From Melieria omissa (lineage: Eukaryota; Arthropoda; Insecta; Diptera; Ulidiidae), in the NCBI GenBank assembly GCA_963971225.1, contig OZ020270.1:70758432-70822431 (forward strand): a stretch of 64,000 nt of DNA, in the 5' to 3' direction. The notes beneath the pieces are model-generated. The model was not told the DNA's origin, searched no databases, and saw only the letters and a list, made by a program, of their open reading frames with translations. This document shows, piece after piece, positions 10,901 to 19,560 of the stretch (position 1 is the first letter of the stretch; every line of letters begins with the position of its first letter). The position numbers were made by a program, and so were the translations under genes.

Positions 10901-11608
10901 TCCACACTTAATGAGGCCATCATTTGTGTGGACAGCCAAGCTGCTCTAAAAGCAATTGAATCTGCTGTGGTCAAGTCGAAGGTAGTGCTGGACTGCCGGA
11001 GCGCACTGGTCAGCATAAGGCACTGCAGGGTAAGTCTGCGATGGGTTCCCGGACATAGTAATATCGATGGGAACGAGCACGCGGACGAACTGGCTCGTGC
11101 AGGGTCAGCGATGACTGCCAGTGAGGCGGTCGACACGGTGCTACCACCGCTCTCTGCCACAGCGGGTTCAATCGGAATGTGGCTCATTCAAGCTACAAAC
11201 AGAGCCTGGTCAACCAAGAGCGATTGTAAGATTGCTCGCACGCTGTGGCCAGCGCTGAACATGAGTAGAACTAAGAGCTTGCTGCTCCTCGACAAGCATG
11301 CTATGCGCATGGTCACGGGGGTAATCACAGGTCACTGCGCCATCGGCGTAATGCTATGCAAATGGCGTCTGGCGACCGACGATTTATGCAGAAGCTGTGG
11401 AGACGAGGAGGCTGTGGAATCGGTCGAGCACCTGCTTTGCCACTGTCCATCACTACAGAACCGACGGCTCCAAACTCTTGGGGCAAGGTTCTTCGGTGAA
11501 CTTGTGGAGGTAGCGGATGCAAAGATCACTGATCTACACAACTTCCTCGCGAAGACCAAATGGTTCCCAAAAGATCCGGTCTGGATCTACAGGGAACCGA
11601 ACAGATAA
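7886..11608 (+). CDS. LINE ORF2: endonuclease, reverse transcriptase, RNase H
   Basis: 1240 codons with no internal stop. The APE-type endonuclease starts at about residue 26 (LRVVQINLHHSK) with LIQEPW, GCDANGHH and FSDHNRI. RT motifs are FLDIEGAFNN (about 597), GTPQGGVLSPLLW and YADDIVV (about 686). RNase H follows: YFTDGSK (954), VDSQAAL and VPGHSNIDGNEHADELA (about 1053). It ends in a Cys/His motif (CRSCGDEE...HLLCHC, about 1168). There is no ATG before the endonuclease; the first is at residue 47 (8024), inside that domain. Translation therefore probably depends on coupling to ORF1 (+1 frame relative to ORF1). All catalytic motifs are present. Confidence 0.9.
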   Translation: MPSSSGWVPSRRVFRVTVNKPRRERLRVVQINLHHSKAATHDLTRFMEEEDIDVALIQEPWIVRSKISGLGSGRYTLHHPSTEGRLRACIVVKKDINLFLLSQYSDGDLTAGMVEQEGGHCLILASAYLPYEEQDPPSQAVRDLASFARAKGRALLLGCDANGHHTQWGSSDINSRGESIFQFILSTSLNICNKGNTPTFQNRVREEVTDLTLLSEANDVRVDNWRVSGDCSFSDHNRILYDVNFGVVCKPPFRNPRRANWEKFSNIVKSRLESKRFDLVTDKYDIENSIELLTGTLNTAFKLSCSLSRVKKKHSDSWWNSDLRLLRQETRRLFNRAKVSGEERDWNAYRSSFNAFKKAITAAKRESWRAFCESIDCVNESSRLRKVLSKQQCVLSGIREPDGTWTESSEESLETLVEAHFPQCEVSADSDNPGVQLGTTTLPEDVAKIVDAKKVEWAIKSFDSYKSAGPDDIIPAVLLQAGHCILQPLVNIFSGCLLGNVVPKQWREVKVVFIPKTGKPSHTTAKDYRPISLSSFLLKTLERLLDRYIRDHQGLASTLCRAQHAYLQGRSVDSALHSVVSPIESSLALKEYTMAAFLDIEGAFNNVTTEAITRALNAHRVERFVIDWVETMLRDRIINSTIGPASIRRRATRGTPQGGVLSPLLWLLVVDEILKVFERRRTRIVAYADDIVVMIHGKYLPTISELMESSLGVLSSWARDNGLGINPAKTELVLFTKKTKIQNFVLPCVDGHPLKLSREAKYLGIILDSKLSWKRNIEERMKKGLHALYACKRAFGKRWGLKPYIIHWMYTAIVRPIITYGSHGWWPAMDKKSNRGNLEKVQRLAILAITGAAKSAPRMALEVFLHLSPVELFIKASAAKTILRLRESNQLKQATHGHSSVLNALAISNTTQGLLNKATDYLVKRNDFDSKIPIEYPSRDCWQEPEVNDASAVYFTDGSKTEEGTGAGVYCRTQQVHWSYRLPDYCSVFQSEVFAVMKAAEHIKNSTLNEAIICVDSQAALKAIESAVVKSKVVLDCRSALVSIRHCRVSLRWVPGHSNIDGNEHADELARAGSAMTASEAVDTVLPPLSATAGSIGMWLIQATNRAWSTKSDCKIARTLWPALNMSRTKSLLLLDKHAMRMVTGVITGHCAIGVMLCKWRLATDDLCRSCGDEEAVESVEHLLCHCPSLQNRRLQTLGARFFGELVEVADAKITDLHNFLAKTKWFPKDPVWIYREPNR
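7967..7990. repeat. 24-bp perfect palindrome at the ORF1 stop / ORF2 overlap
   Basis: The half-site GTGGTGCAAATT is followed at once by its exact reverse complement. The ORF1 stop TAA (7978-7980) lies at the centre. In RNA this can form a hairpin exactly where ribosomes leave ORF1. Confidence 0.8.
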
Positions 11609-11726
11609 GGGAAGGCACCGGAAAAATAAAAATGAAGGGAATCACAATGGGCCCAATAGGGCCTCCGAGTGGAAGTGCAAATGCACACTCCCCTTCTTTA
11701 ACCTAACCTAACCTAACCTTCCCTCC

Positions 11727-11917
11727 TATAGACAGTATCATTTTCTTTTAATTCTTCTGGGTTTTCCCTGTTAAGATTTAATTTTTCTATTCTTTTATCT
11801 TTTCTTGTTTCCATGTGTTTTGCTATTGTAGGATATAACTTTTCTTGAAATTCATTCAGTTTCCGTAGATAATCGTGTTCGTTATTATATTTAATATTAT
11901 TTTCGAACTTGAATGTT
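11727..11917 (-). pseudogene. pol: Errantivirus integrase C-terminal part, out of frame
   Basis: The minus strand continues integrase coding (residues like LYHGRTFKFEN) in a different frame from the main pol ORF, which stops at 11918-11920. The shift lies at a locally duplicated ACACCTTT-type sequence near 11935-11955. The segment then runs into the LINE at 11726. Confidence 0.7.
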
Positions 11918-14900
11918 CTACCGTGGTAAAGTTCGAAAGGTGTAAAAGGTGTGTTTAGTTGCAGAGTGTATTGAGTTGTTGTAGGTTATTAGAGTTTCTT
12001 CTAATATTTCATCATGGTCCAAATCAAGTTTGTGTGTTTTTCGTTTTGTTAGTATGAAGCGGTAAATTTCTGTAAGTGTTGAGTGTAATCTCTCGACTGG
12101 TGCATTACTAGTTGTTTGCTGGAATGAAGTACAGTGTTGCTCGATATCGAATTGCTTACAGAAATCTCCAAATATTAGGCTCGAAAATTCTGATCCTTGA
12201 TCATGGACTATTTTTTTTGGTATGCCATAGTGGCTTATAAAGTTTTTTAAAGATTTTAATACGGAAAGGCTTGTTCTATCCGGAAGTGTGTAGGCTAAGG
12301 CAAATTTCGAGAATTTGTCTATGATAGTGAGTATCTGCTTGTGGTTGATGGCGTAAATGTCGATATGGATAATGTCCAAAGGTTTTAGTGGTGTTTCTGT
12401 TTTTTGAAATTTTGGTTTTTGGGGGTGTCTATCGTATTTTAAGGTTTGACATTTCTTACAGCAGTTGATTATTCTTGTTATCTTGTGTTTTAGTAAGGGA
12501 AAATAGTACTTCCTTTTAAGGTGATGGAACGTCTCAGTTATGCCCCTATGGTTGCTATTTTCATGGTATTCTTTGATTATTTGGTCTTGTTCATCGTTAT
12601 TTGTTATATCCTGAAGGATTTTATTGCACCTAAGAACTTTGAAAATTTTGCTGTGAGCGAAATATTTTGCATAGACGGATTGGACAATTTTGAAAGTTTC
12701 GTCATCTGTGTAGACTACTGTGAGTTTATTTGGTGTAAAGTACTTTTTGAAAATATCTGTTATTGCTGCCTCATCAAACAAAGGTTGCTTGATAGTTCTT
12801 CTTTGCTTGTTTCGAAAAATAATGTTTTGGGAATTTGAAGGGGTTTCTGCTTTTTCTAATATTATTTGGATATTGAACTCATTTAGTGGTAGTTCTGATA
12901 TGTGAATTCCACTGTCAAAATTTTCGTCTGACGAGTGGACTGTTGTTCCTTGCGTGGCTGCATTCGATTGCGTATCATTGTAATTTACTTCTATGTCAGT
13001 ATTTTTTGCTTCTTGTATTCTCACACGACTCAGAGCATCGGCGTTCGTATTTGCTTTACCTTTTTTATAAACAATGTCATAGTCATATTCTTCTAATTTT
13101 AATTTCCATCTGATTAGCTTTGCATTAGGTTCTTTTAGACCCATTAGCCAAGTCAATGGTCTGTGGTGTGTCACTATTGTAAATCGTCGTCCGTAGATAT
13201 ATGGCCTGAAATACTTTGTGGCCCATATGATTGCCAGAAGCTCCTTTTCGATTGTAGAATAGTTTGCTTCCGAATCCGACAGTGTTCTGCTTGCATAGCA
13301 AATGGGTTTATCTTTACCTATGGGTCCTTGAGAGAGAACTGCTCCTAGAGCAACATTGCTCGCATCTGTTGTTACTACGAACGGTTTTGTAAAGTCAGGG
13401 TATTGAAGTAAAGGATCGTTGGTTAAAAGGTGTTTGCAATGTTCGAAGGTCTTGACATACCGTTCGGTTAATTTGACGGTTTTACCTTTTTTCAAGCATT
13501 CTGTTAACGGTTTCACTATATCAGCGAAATCCTTGATGAATTTCCTATAATAACTGAGTAACCCTATGAATCCTTTTATTTCCTTCTGGTTCCTTGGGAT
13601 TGGATATTTTTTGATGGCACTTATTTTCTCCGGGTTTGGTTTGATACCTTCGGTCGTTACCAGGTGTCCGAGAAATGCGATTTCCTTCCTAAGGAATTCT
13701 GACTTGTCCGTTTGGATTTTAAAGTTGCATTCCCTTAGTTTTCTGAAGACTGATTTTATGTTTAAAATGTGTTCATTAAGAGAGGTGGAGAAGATGATAA
13801 TGTCGTCCAGATAGACTAAACAGTTTTTTCCAATAAGGTCTTTGAGTACATAATCCATTACGCGCTGAAAGGTGGATGGGGCGCTCCTTAACCCGAAAGG
13901 CATGCGTTTGTACTCGTAATGACCGCCTTCTACCGTGAACGCTGTTTTTTGTATGTCTGTGGGGTCCATTTCTATTTGATGGAACCCACTTGCAAGGTCA
14001 AGGGTTGTAAAATACAGGCATTTCCCCAATTTGTCGAGAATGTCTGAGATATTTGGAATCGGGTATCGATCAGAGATAGTTTTCTTGTTTAATTGTCTGT
14101 AATCGATTACCATCCGCCATTTTTGTGTTCCACTGGAGTCCAGTTTTTTGGGTACCACCCATACTGGTGAGCTCCAAGGTGAATAACTATGCTGTATGAT
14201 TCCCTGCTCTAGCATGTCTTCTATCTGTTTCTGAACCACCCGTTTATGTATATAAGGATACCTATAAGACTTTGTATGTATAGGAATGTCGTCCACTGTT
14301 TTGATTTTGTGCTTTATTTTATTGGTGAAGGTTAGTTTGTCTCCTTCCTTAAAAAATATGTCGCTAAATTCAACGCAAAGATTAGTTATGGCTTTCTTTT
14401 CTTCGCTGTTTAGGTGGGATGTTCTAATGATATTTTGTACGTTAACTTGTTTTGGAGGGATTCCGAAGTTTAAATTATGAAGTTCAATGTATGCAGATTG
14501 GTTGTATGCTTCTACTTTCAGTGGTTGCTCTAAGAAAATTTCGTGGTCGTGATTTGATTGGTTATTTATTTCCATAAGGCAAAACCAGTCTTGTGCTGAG
14601 TACAGCCCTTCAGATATGTAAATTTTTGGAGCTAGTTCAATTGATTTAATTAAGACATCGCCGTTGTATAAGTCTACAGGAAGTTTAGCCAAACCTTTAG
14701 TCATTGCTGGTATAGTAATTTTCCCCGATGTGAGGTTTGGTTTTAGTTTTATTGGTAAGATAGTATGCTCAGTTATAAGTTTTTGATTTTTTAAGTCTAT
14801 CTTGGCACCCAGCTGCTTTAGGATGTCCATTCCTATTAAACCATCAAAGTAATTGTGGAATTTGAACAACCAAAACGTAAGAGTGCCCTGTCCCTTAAAC

Positions 14901-15181
14901 TCTCTGAATGATGGTAAAATTATTTTCTTGTTTATTTCATAAGTTTGAAGAACTGTTGTTATGTTAATTGGGGGGCATACTATCTGCTTCTCGGAATCAA
15001 TGAATTTAGGGTTGATAAAGGACGATGATGCACCGGTGTCGATTAAAAATCTGAGGTCTCTTCCGAAAGGAGAACTTATATTTATAAATGGTAACGTGGT
15101 GCCGTGTTTGTTAATTTCTAAGTATCCTGTGGGTTTTTCGAGGCGCATGTTCGAAAATTTGGAGTGTCGTCGATGTTGCAT
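11918..15181 (-). CDS. pol: Errantivirus Pol polyprotein (protease, RT, RNase H, integrase), 3' truncated
   Basis: 1087 codons. Aspartic protease FLIDTGASSSF (D48). RT: YSPWSSPVWVVPKK, FTTLDLASGFHQIEM and YLDD at residues 457-460. RNase H: TTDASNVALG (D606). Integrase: HHCC finger (HENSNHRG...CKKCQ) and a D,D,E core (HIDIYAINHK; VHDQGSEFSS; NAPVERLHS). It overlaps gag by 64 nt in the -1 frame, the usual errantivirus arrangement. The ORF ends early through a frameshift just after the integrase core. Downstream coding is found at 11727-11917 and 6088-6196, so this copy lacks a complete Pol. Confidence 0.9.
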   Translation of the reverse strand: MQHRRHSKFSNMRLEKPTGYLEINKHGTTLPFINISSPFGRDLRFLIDTGASSSFINPKFIDSEKQIVCPPINITTVLQTYEINKKIILPSFREFKGQGTLTFWLFKFHNYFDGLIGMDILKQLGAKIDLKNQKLITEHTILPIKLKPNLTSGKITIPAMTKGLAKLPVDLYNGDVLIKSIELAPKIYISEGLYSAQDWFCLMEINNQSNHDHEIFLEQPLKVEAYNQSAYIELHNLNFGIPPKQVNVQNIIRTSHLNSEEKKAITNLCVEFSDIFFKEGDKLTFTNKIKHKIKTVDDIPIHTKSYRYPYIHKRVVQKQIEDMLEQGIIQHSYSPWSSPVWVVPKKLDSSGTQKWRMVIDYRQLNKKTISDRYPIPNISDILDKLGKCLYFTTLDLASGFHQIEMDPTDIQKTAFTVEGGHYEYKRMPFGLRSAPSTFQRVMDYVLKDLIGKNCLVYLDDIIIFSTSLNEHILNIKSVFRKLRECNFKIQTDKSEFLRKEIAFLGHLVTTEGIKPNPEKISAIKKYPIPRNQKEIKGFIGLLSYYRKFIKDFADIVKPLTECLKKGKTVKLTERYVKTFEHCKHLLTNDPLLQYPDFTKPFVVTTDASNVALGAVLSQGPIGKDKPICYASRTLSDSEANYSTIEKELLAIIWATKYFRPYIYGRRFTIVTHHRPLTWLMGLKEPNAKLIRWKLKLEEYDYDIVYKKGKANTNADALSRVRIQEAKNTDIEVNYNDTQSNAATQGTTVHSSDENFDSGIHISELPLNEFNIQIILEKAETPSNSQNIIFRNKQRRTIKQPLFDEAAITDIFKKYFTPNKLTVVYTDDETFKIVQSVYAKYFAHSKIFKVLRCNKILQDITNNDEQDQIIKEYHENSNHRGITETFHHLKRKYYFPLLKHKITRIINCCKKCQTLKYDRHPQKPKFQKTETPLKPLDIIHIDIYAINHKQILTIIDKFSKFALAYTLPDRTSLSVLKSLKNFISHYGIPKKIVHDQGSEFSSLIFGDFCKQFDIEQHCTSFQQTTSNAPVERLHSTLTEIYRFILTKRKTHKLDLDHDEILEETLITYNNSIHSATKHTFYTFRTLPR

Positions 15182-16353
15182 AGGTCCTCCGATGACTGAT
15201 CTCCATTATGATTTTCAATCATGCAGTGAACTTCCCTTGGTCCTTGAGAGCCAGACCTATAGCTCCTCCCTGTGTGATTTGTACGTGATGTAAACCTGGA
15301 GTTGCCTGAACTTGTGTCCATTGGTTCAGGTTTTGGGTTGGTTATAGCTTGTGTTGGGTTGAATGGGTTTCTGTTAGAATTATTATTATTGTTATAGGTA
15401 TCTCGATTGTTACTACGAAAGCTCTGCTGTTTATATTGGAAGTTATTTCTGTTGGGAGCTCGGAATTGCCCAGGCTGTTCATAAGACTTATAAATGCCGC
15501 CTGGATTGAAATAAGGTTGCCTTGGATTATAATTTGGTTTGTATGGAGAATATGGGCGATATTGATTGTTCATTCGTCCCATATATCTCGTTGTGCTATT
15601 GTATGTATTGGTTCCTGTCTTCTGATAGTAAATATTTTGTTCCTTAATACAGCATGAAAGTGCTGCTGCGAGGCTGCCTGGTCGCATGGCCCTAATGTTT
15701 GATCCTAAAGGTTCCTTCAAACCGACGAGAAACGAGTTAAGACACATTTCCGTAAACATATCTTTTTTTGATTTTATAACATTCCTGTCGGTTTCATTCA
15801 AAAGTAAATTATTATTAAGAGTAGATTGGATAGTAATAATTTGGTCGTAGAATTCTTCAACAGTGGTTCTTTGCCTTAAATCATGTAAGTCCCTGATTAA
15901 AGACGTTTCAGTGCGTTTATCCGCATAGTGTAAGATGAGATTATTCTTAATATCATCCCAGTTGAGTGGGGTACTATACATATTTAATATATCATTCGCC
16001 TGGCCTTCTATTTTGTTCCTGATAGCCCCAAGTAAAATTTGCCCATATGGCGTTTCGTCCGTCCCACGAATTAATTGTAGTATTTCTTCCACATTATTGA
16101 TAAACTCGTGTAGTGACTTCGGATTCCCGTCGTATTTGGGAAGATCCTTTATTACGTCAGGAATCCTCAAATTATTGAACATCTCGCCAAAATTCTGGCT
16201 AACTGTCGGCCCTGGTTGGCTGCCTATATTTAATGGCGTCGTCATTGTATCGGAGTTAAACTCTTCTATTGCTAAATTTTCTGGTATCGAATTCAAACTG
16301 CGATGTTTGCGAACGTAGGGGAGGAATTGCAGTTTTCTTTGACTCCTCTTCAT
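15118..16353 (-). CDS. gag: Errantivirus Gag
   Basis: 411 codons starting ATG (16353). The N-terminal half resembles errantivirus capsid (LPKYDGNPKSLHEFINNVEEI; LNWDDIKNNLILHYADKRTE; LRQRTTVEEFYDQI). The C-terminal half is Asn/Arg/Tyr-rich and basic, with no CCHC knuckle, as usual for gypsy/ZAM Gag. It would assemble particles and bind RNA. It ends 64 nt into pol, consistent with -1 frameshifting. The frame appears intact. Confidence 0.85.
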   Translation of the reverse strand: MKRSQRKLQFLPYVRKHRSLNSIPENLAIEEFNSDTMTTPLNIGSQPGPTVSQNFGEMFNNLRIPDVIKDLPKYDGNPKSLHEFINNVEEILQLIRGTDETPYGQILLGAIRNKIEGQANDILNMYSTPLNWDDIKNNLILHYADKRTETSLIRDLHDLRQRTTVEEFYDQIITIQSTLNNNLLLNETDRNVIKSKKDMFTEMCLNSFLVGLKEPLGSNIRAMRPGSLAAALSCCIKEQNIYYQKTGTNTYNSTTRYMGRMNNQYRPYSPYKPNYNPRQPYFNPGGIYKSYEQPGQFRAPNRNNFQYKQQSFRSNNRDTYNNNNNSNRNPFNPTQAITNPKPEPMDTSSGNSRFTSRTNHTGRSYRSGSQGPREVHCMIENHNGDQSSEDLCNIDDTPNFRTCASKNPQDT

Positions 16354-16375
16354 TAAGTAGAATCACTCTCAAAAT

Positions 16376-16435
16376 TTATTAAAAATTTTTTCCCTATTAT
16401 AATTTTTTATTTATTTATTTTTTTTTTATTATTTA

Positions 16436-16466
<31 letters not shown>
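16376..16466. repeat. T-rich low-complexity tract in the errantivirus leader
   Basis: Runs of T with scattered A, including about 27 consecutive T near 16440-16466, lie between the gag start and the 5' LTR. On the sense (minus) strand this is an A-rich leader. Confidence 0.7.
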
Positions 16467-16509
16467 ATTCACTTGAGCAAAAGATTCAATATTTACTCAC
16501 ATAAGCCCA

Positions 16510-16780
16510 ATAATCAGCGCCAGTCCCATGTTATGTTGCATTCTTTCGTTGCTAAAGTTGAGTCCGCTGTACTGCTTCGCTGCTAATGTTGTATTTTTGT
16601 GCTCGTTGCTTTGCTGCTGCCTTGCTGCTTGCTGCTGGAGTTATGTTTTTATGCTCGTTGCTTCGCTGCTTCCTTGCTGCTTGCTGCTGGAGTTATGTTT
16701 TTATGCTCGTTGCTTCACTGCTTCGCCGACCGTAGACCGTTTCAGCAGGAATGGGAGTTGAAAGGGGTGCGTTGGTAACT
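16510..16780 (-). repeat. 5' LTR region of the errantivirus, unlike the 3' LTR
   Basis: Only 16738-16780 (43 bp) matches the 3' LTR. The rest is a CTGCTTGCTGCTGG-rich sequence with two copies of a roughly 56-bp block (GAGTTATGTTTTTATGCTCG, near 16638 and 16690) and a partial third. An ACTGGCGCTGAT block near 16515 may be the LTR end and primer site, but I cannot assign a tRNA. The boundary inside the element is uncertain. Confidence 0.55.
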
Positions 16781-17031
16781 AGCGCGCGCCGGTAAGAGGG
16801 AAAGTTACAAAAACGATTGCTATCGGCACCAGCAGCGTGGAACATGAGTTCATCGTCGCGGATATAATGGACGACGTGATTATCGGCGTGGATTTCATGA
16901 TTAGGCACGGTTTTACGCTGGACCTGAAGGAAAATGTACTGAGATATGCCAACGTTGAATTCCCACTGCACACCGGCTATGAGCGAAGCGTGGTGGTAAG
17001 GAAGGTTGTATTGTGTCAACACAGGAGGATA
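16781..17031 (+). pseudogene. pol: Gy-A pol continuation (protease region)
   Basis: This resumes Gy-A at AGCGCG after the errantivirus. It encodes TKTIAIGTSS, then EHEFIVADIMDDVIIGVDFM and LKENVLRYANVEFPLH. It ends at GGATACCA, where it meets the minus copy; the next bases (AAAGCCTGCTCC) belong to reversed RNase H-region pol. The overlap at the junction is at most two bases. Confidence 0.8.
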
Positions 17032-17370
17032 CCAAAAGCCTGCTCCTGTTTTTCACCCCACGCGAAGGCTTGATTCTTTTTCGTCAGTTTGTGCAAGCTG
17101 CCAGCTATGTTCGCAAATCCTGGAACGAAGTTCGTCTAGATTGCACTCCTTCACCGCCGAGATCTTGCCTTCGTCCGTATGTACTCCGCGAGCGGAAACC
17201 GTGTGACCCAGATACTTGACCTCTTTTTGGAACAGCGAGCACTTCTTTGGGTTGAGTTTAAGCCCGGCGTTTTGTATTCGCCCAAATACCTCCTTCAGCT
17301 TTCCAGGTGGTCGTTGAAGCTTTTGCCCATCACGATTATGTCGTCGAGGTATACCAGACACGTCCGCCAA
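17032..17370 (-). pseudogene. pol: RT thumb to RNase H linker, frameshifted
   Basis: Continues RT after a frame break at the DHLES stop (near 17295). It encodes KLKEVFGRIQNAGLKLNPKK and KEVKYLGHTVSARGV, then loses frame and some residues in the linker before RNase H (SLHKLTKK-type sequence). The same frameshift and loss occur at 25948-26265, whose nucleotide sequence is identical as far as I can read. Confidence 0.8.
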
Positions 17371-18611
17371 TGCAGCCCTTTAAGCACATGTTCCATTAAC
17401 CGCTCGAATGTTGCGGGTGCGTTGCAGAGTCCAAACGGCATGACGGTGAACTGCCACAAACCATCGCCAACACTGAAAGCCGTTTTCTCCTTGTCCTTGT
17501 CTGCAAGCTCTACCTGCCAATAGCCGCTGCGTAAGTCGAGTGTGGAAAACCTCTGTGTGCCTGACAGTGTATCCAGGCTGTCATCAATCCGAGGTAGTGG
17601 ATAGCTGTCCTTTTTAGTCACATCATTGAGCTCCCGATAGTCCACACAAAATCGGGTACTGCCATCCGTTTTCTTGACTAGCACTACCGGCGAGCACCAA
17701 GGACCTGACGAAGGCTCTATGACCTTTTCTTTATGCATGTTTTCAATCAAATTTGTGACCTCTTCCCTCTTGGCCAGAGGAACTCGTCTTGGCGGTTGGC
17801 GGATTGGTTTCGCACTTCCGGTGTCGATGTTGTGCTTCACTATGGCTGTTCTTCCACCTGCTTCTGCCGCAAATATTGACCCATAGTGCTGCAGGAGTGA
17901 CCTCGCCTTCTGTTTCTGCTTGGCCGTCAACTCGCTGCTCCACTGGTTCTCCTGCGGTATGGCGTCCATGTTAAAACCGCTCTTCTTATTACCTCCAGGC
18001 GGGCTACTCTCGCAATTGACCACTGCTACAGCTTCCTTACACTCGCCACGTACCTCATCTTTCCCGACATATCTGGGTGCCTTCAGGGGGTTCACTATTC
18101 TGACTGGTATTCTGCCATTTTTAGGTTCCACCAATGTACGTCCGATGATAATGTTGTCGTGTCCTTGTTTCGGTGCTTCTACTACCCACAGCCGACTCGT
18201 CCCATCGTCCTCGTCCACCTTTGCCCACACAATCGCCTCAGACTTCGCTGGTATCCTCTTGTGTTGACACGATACAACCTTCCTTACCGCCATGCTTCGC
18301 TCATAGCCGGTGTGCAGCGGGAATTCAACGTTGGCATATCTCAGCACATTTTCCTTCAGGTCCAGCGTAAAACCGTGCCTAATCATGAAATCCACGCCGA
18401 TAATCACGTCGTCCATTATATCCGCGACAATGAACTCATGTTCCAGGCTGCTGGTGCCGATAGCAATCGTTTTTGTAACTTTCCCTCTCACCGGCGCGCG
18501 CTCGCCAGTCGCAGTCCGCAGCTGTATGCCATGCAGCGGTTCCCAGTTCTTCAGCAGCTTCCTTTTTATGATCGAATATGACGCTCCAGTATCCAGTGTC
18601 AACACGAACAA
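17295..18611 (-). pseudogene. pol: Protease and reverse transcriptase of Gy-A minus copy
   Basis: 438 codons open. Protease LTLDTGASYSIIKRKLL opens it. RT has SSGPWCSPVVLVKK, FSTLDLRSGYWQVEL, MPFGLCNAPATFERLM and the catalytic YLDDII. About 32 nt upstream of the protease are missing relative to 27538-27570, and RT ends early by frameshift. The catalytic residues are present but the polyprotein is broken. Confidence 0.85.
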
Positions 18612-18698
18612 CTTTCCATCGTCGTTTCAGCTGTGAGACAAGGATGGTGGGGCGCCAGATTGTGGGGATCAGCTCACGCCCCTTTTGGGCTGACCCGT

Positions 18699-19544
18699 TT
18701 AGTTTAACGACTCGCCGTCCTCAGCCCTGCGGCTGTTGGCTGGGCCTCGATTGTCAGTATTCCTCGCTTCAGGCGATTGCGATCGAGAACGGGAACGCCT
18801 CTTCCGTTGGCGGCAGTCTCGTGATATGTGGCCCTGCTTGCCACATACCCAGCAGACAACTTTGGAGGAGACCACTCGTGGCCTGCCCGGTATCTCAGAG
18901 CTTATGGCCTGGATCGGAATGTCGTTGTCCGCCTGAATCTGGCGTATCCTTGCAGGTGCATACCGAGTGCTCCCAATCCATGCCGCTTCATATGTCATCG
19001 CGCTGGTCACCGTCTCCTTAAATGTCGGCTTGCCCATCATCAACGCACTGCGACGCGTTTCTGGATCATGAAGACCTTCAATAAACGACTCAATCTTCAT
19101 CCTCTCGAGATCATCAGCGCCGAAGGACGGGTAGCACAACTGTACGAGCCGCTCAATGTCTGCTGCATATGTCTGCAGCGCCTCGTTGGCTCTTTGCTTG
19201 CGGTTCTTCAGCTCACAGTAGTATAGCGCATGGTTGTGCTCGTTGCTATACTTCGCTGCCAACGCTCTCATGATGGCACCGTAATCACTTCTTAAACATT
19301 CTGCAACTGATTTGATCACCTCAGCCGCAGGACCTTTCAGCGCCAGTGCCAACCTCCGACCTTTCCTGATATCTGTCCACTGATTTTCCAAAGCAACCAA
19401 GTCGAATTGCAATTTAAATGTATCGAACGGCGCAGCACCATCATAAGTAGGCACTTCTGTTCTGCCAGCAAAACCGTCCTGAACCGGTGGCAAACATTCT
19501 GGTGGCTGTACCTCTCGAAGTCGTTCGACTATCTTTCTGTGCAT
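18699..19544 (-). pseudogene. gag: gag of Gy-A minus copy, 3' part
   Basis: 281 codons: gag core (FDTFKLQFDLVALENQW; ALKGPAAEVIKSV; CELKNRKQRANEALQTYAAD), then the CCHC knuckle CWVCGKQGHISRDC and an Arg/Ser-rich tail. The stop overlaps the GTTAAAC heptamer at 18702-18708. It is out of frame with the 5' part of gag (19561-20088), the break lying in the coiled-coil repeats near 19550-19580. Confidence 0.85.
18702..18708 (-). promoter_or_regulatory. Putative -1 frameshift site GTTAAAC
   Basis: In minus orientation the gag frame reads TTA AAC TAA. It is the same heptamer in the same place as at 3825-3831 and 27631-27637. Confidence 0.6.
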
Positions 19545-19560
19545 CGAATCTTCCAGACTG

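Larger units (their letters stand above)
6205..11718 (+). mobile_element. LOA-like non-LTR retrotransposon, apparently complete
   Basis: A two-ORF LINE sits in pol of the errantivirus. The target sequence TTCCCTCC is duplicated at 6197-6204 and 11719-11726. The 5' leader (6205-6648) contains two copies of a CCCCAGGTTAGGG-type block. The 3' end is (TAACC)4 at 11699-11718. ORF1 and ORF2 are uninterrupted. Endonuclease, RT and RNase H in one ORF2 plus this ORF1 type fit the LOA/Bilbo group better than jockey. The exact clade is inferred, not computed. Confidence 0.85.
4069..16780 (-). mobile_element. ZAM-like errantivirus (endogenous retrovirus), interrupted
   Basis: On the minus strand the order is 5' LTR region, gag, pol, env, polypurine tract and 3' LTR, as in insect errantiviruses. 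LTRs begin AGTTACC. The insertion lies within a GCGCGC-type sequence of Gy-A with the direct repeat AGCGCG on both sides (4063-4068 and 16781-16786). Pol is broken by a LOA-like LINE (6205-11718) and by a frameshift near 11920-11945, so the copy is defective. The two LTRs match only over their outer 43 bp. Confidence 0.85.
1719..17031 (+). mobile_element. Gy-A plus copy: 5' half of a Ty3/gypsy element (interrupted)
   Basis: In order: 5' LTR (1719-2180), tRNA-Leu-type primer site, gag (2254-3834), the beginning of pol with the protease region (to 4068), a 12.7 kb errantivirus insertion, then more protease-region pol (16781-17031). At 17031 it joins the minus copy of the same family, so RT, RNase H, integrase and 3' LTR are absent. 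ATAT precedes the LTR at 1715-1718. Gag contains several nonsense codons. The insertion is older than the errantivirus inside it. Confidence 0.85.
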
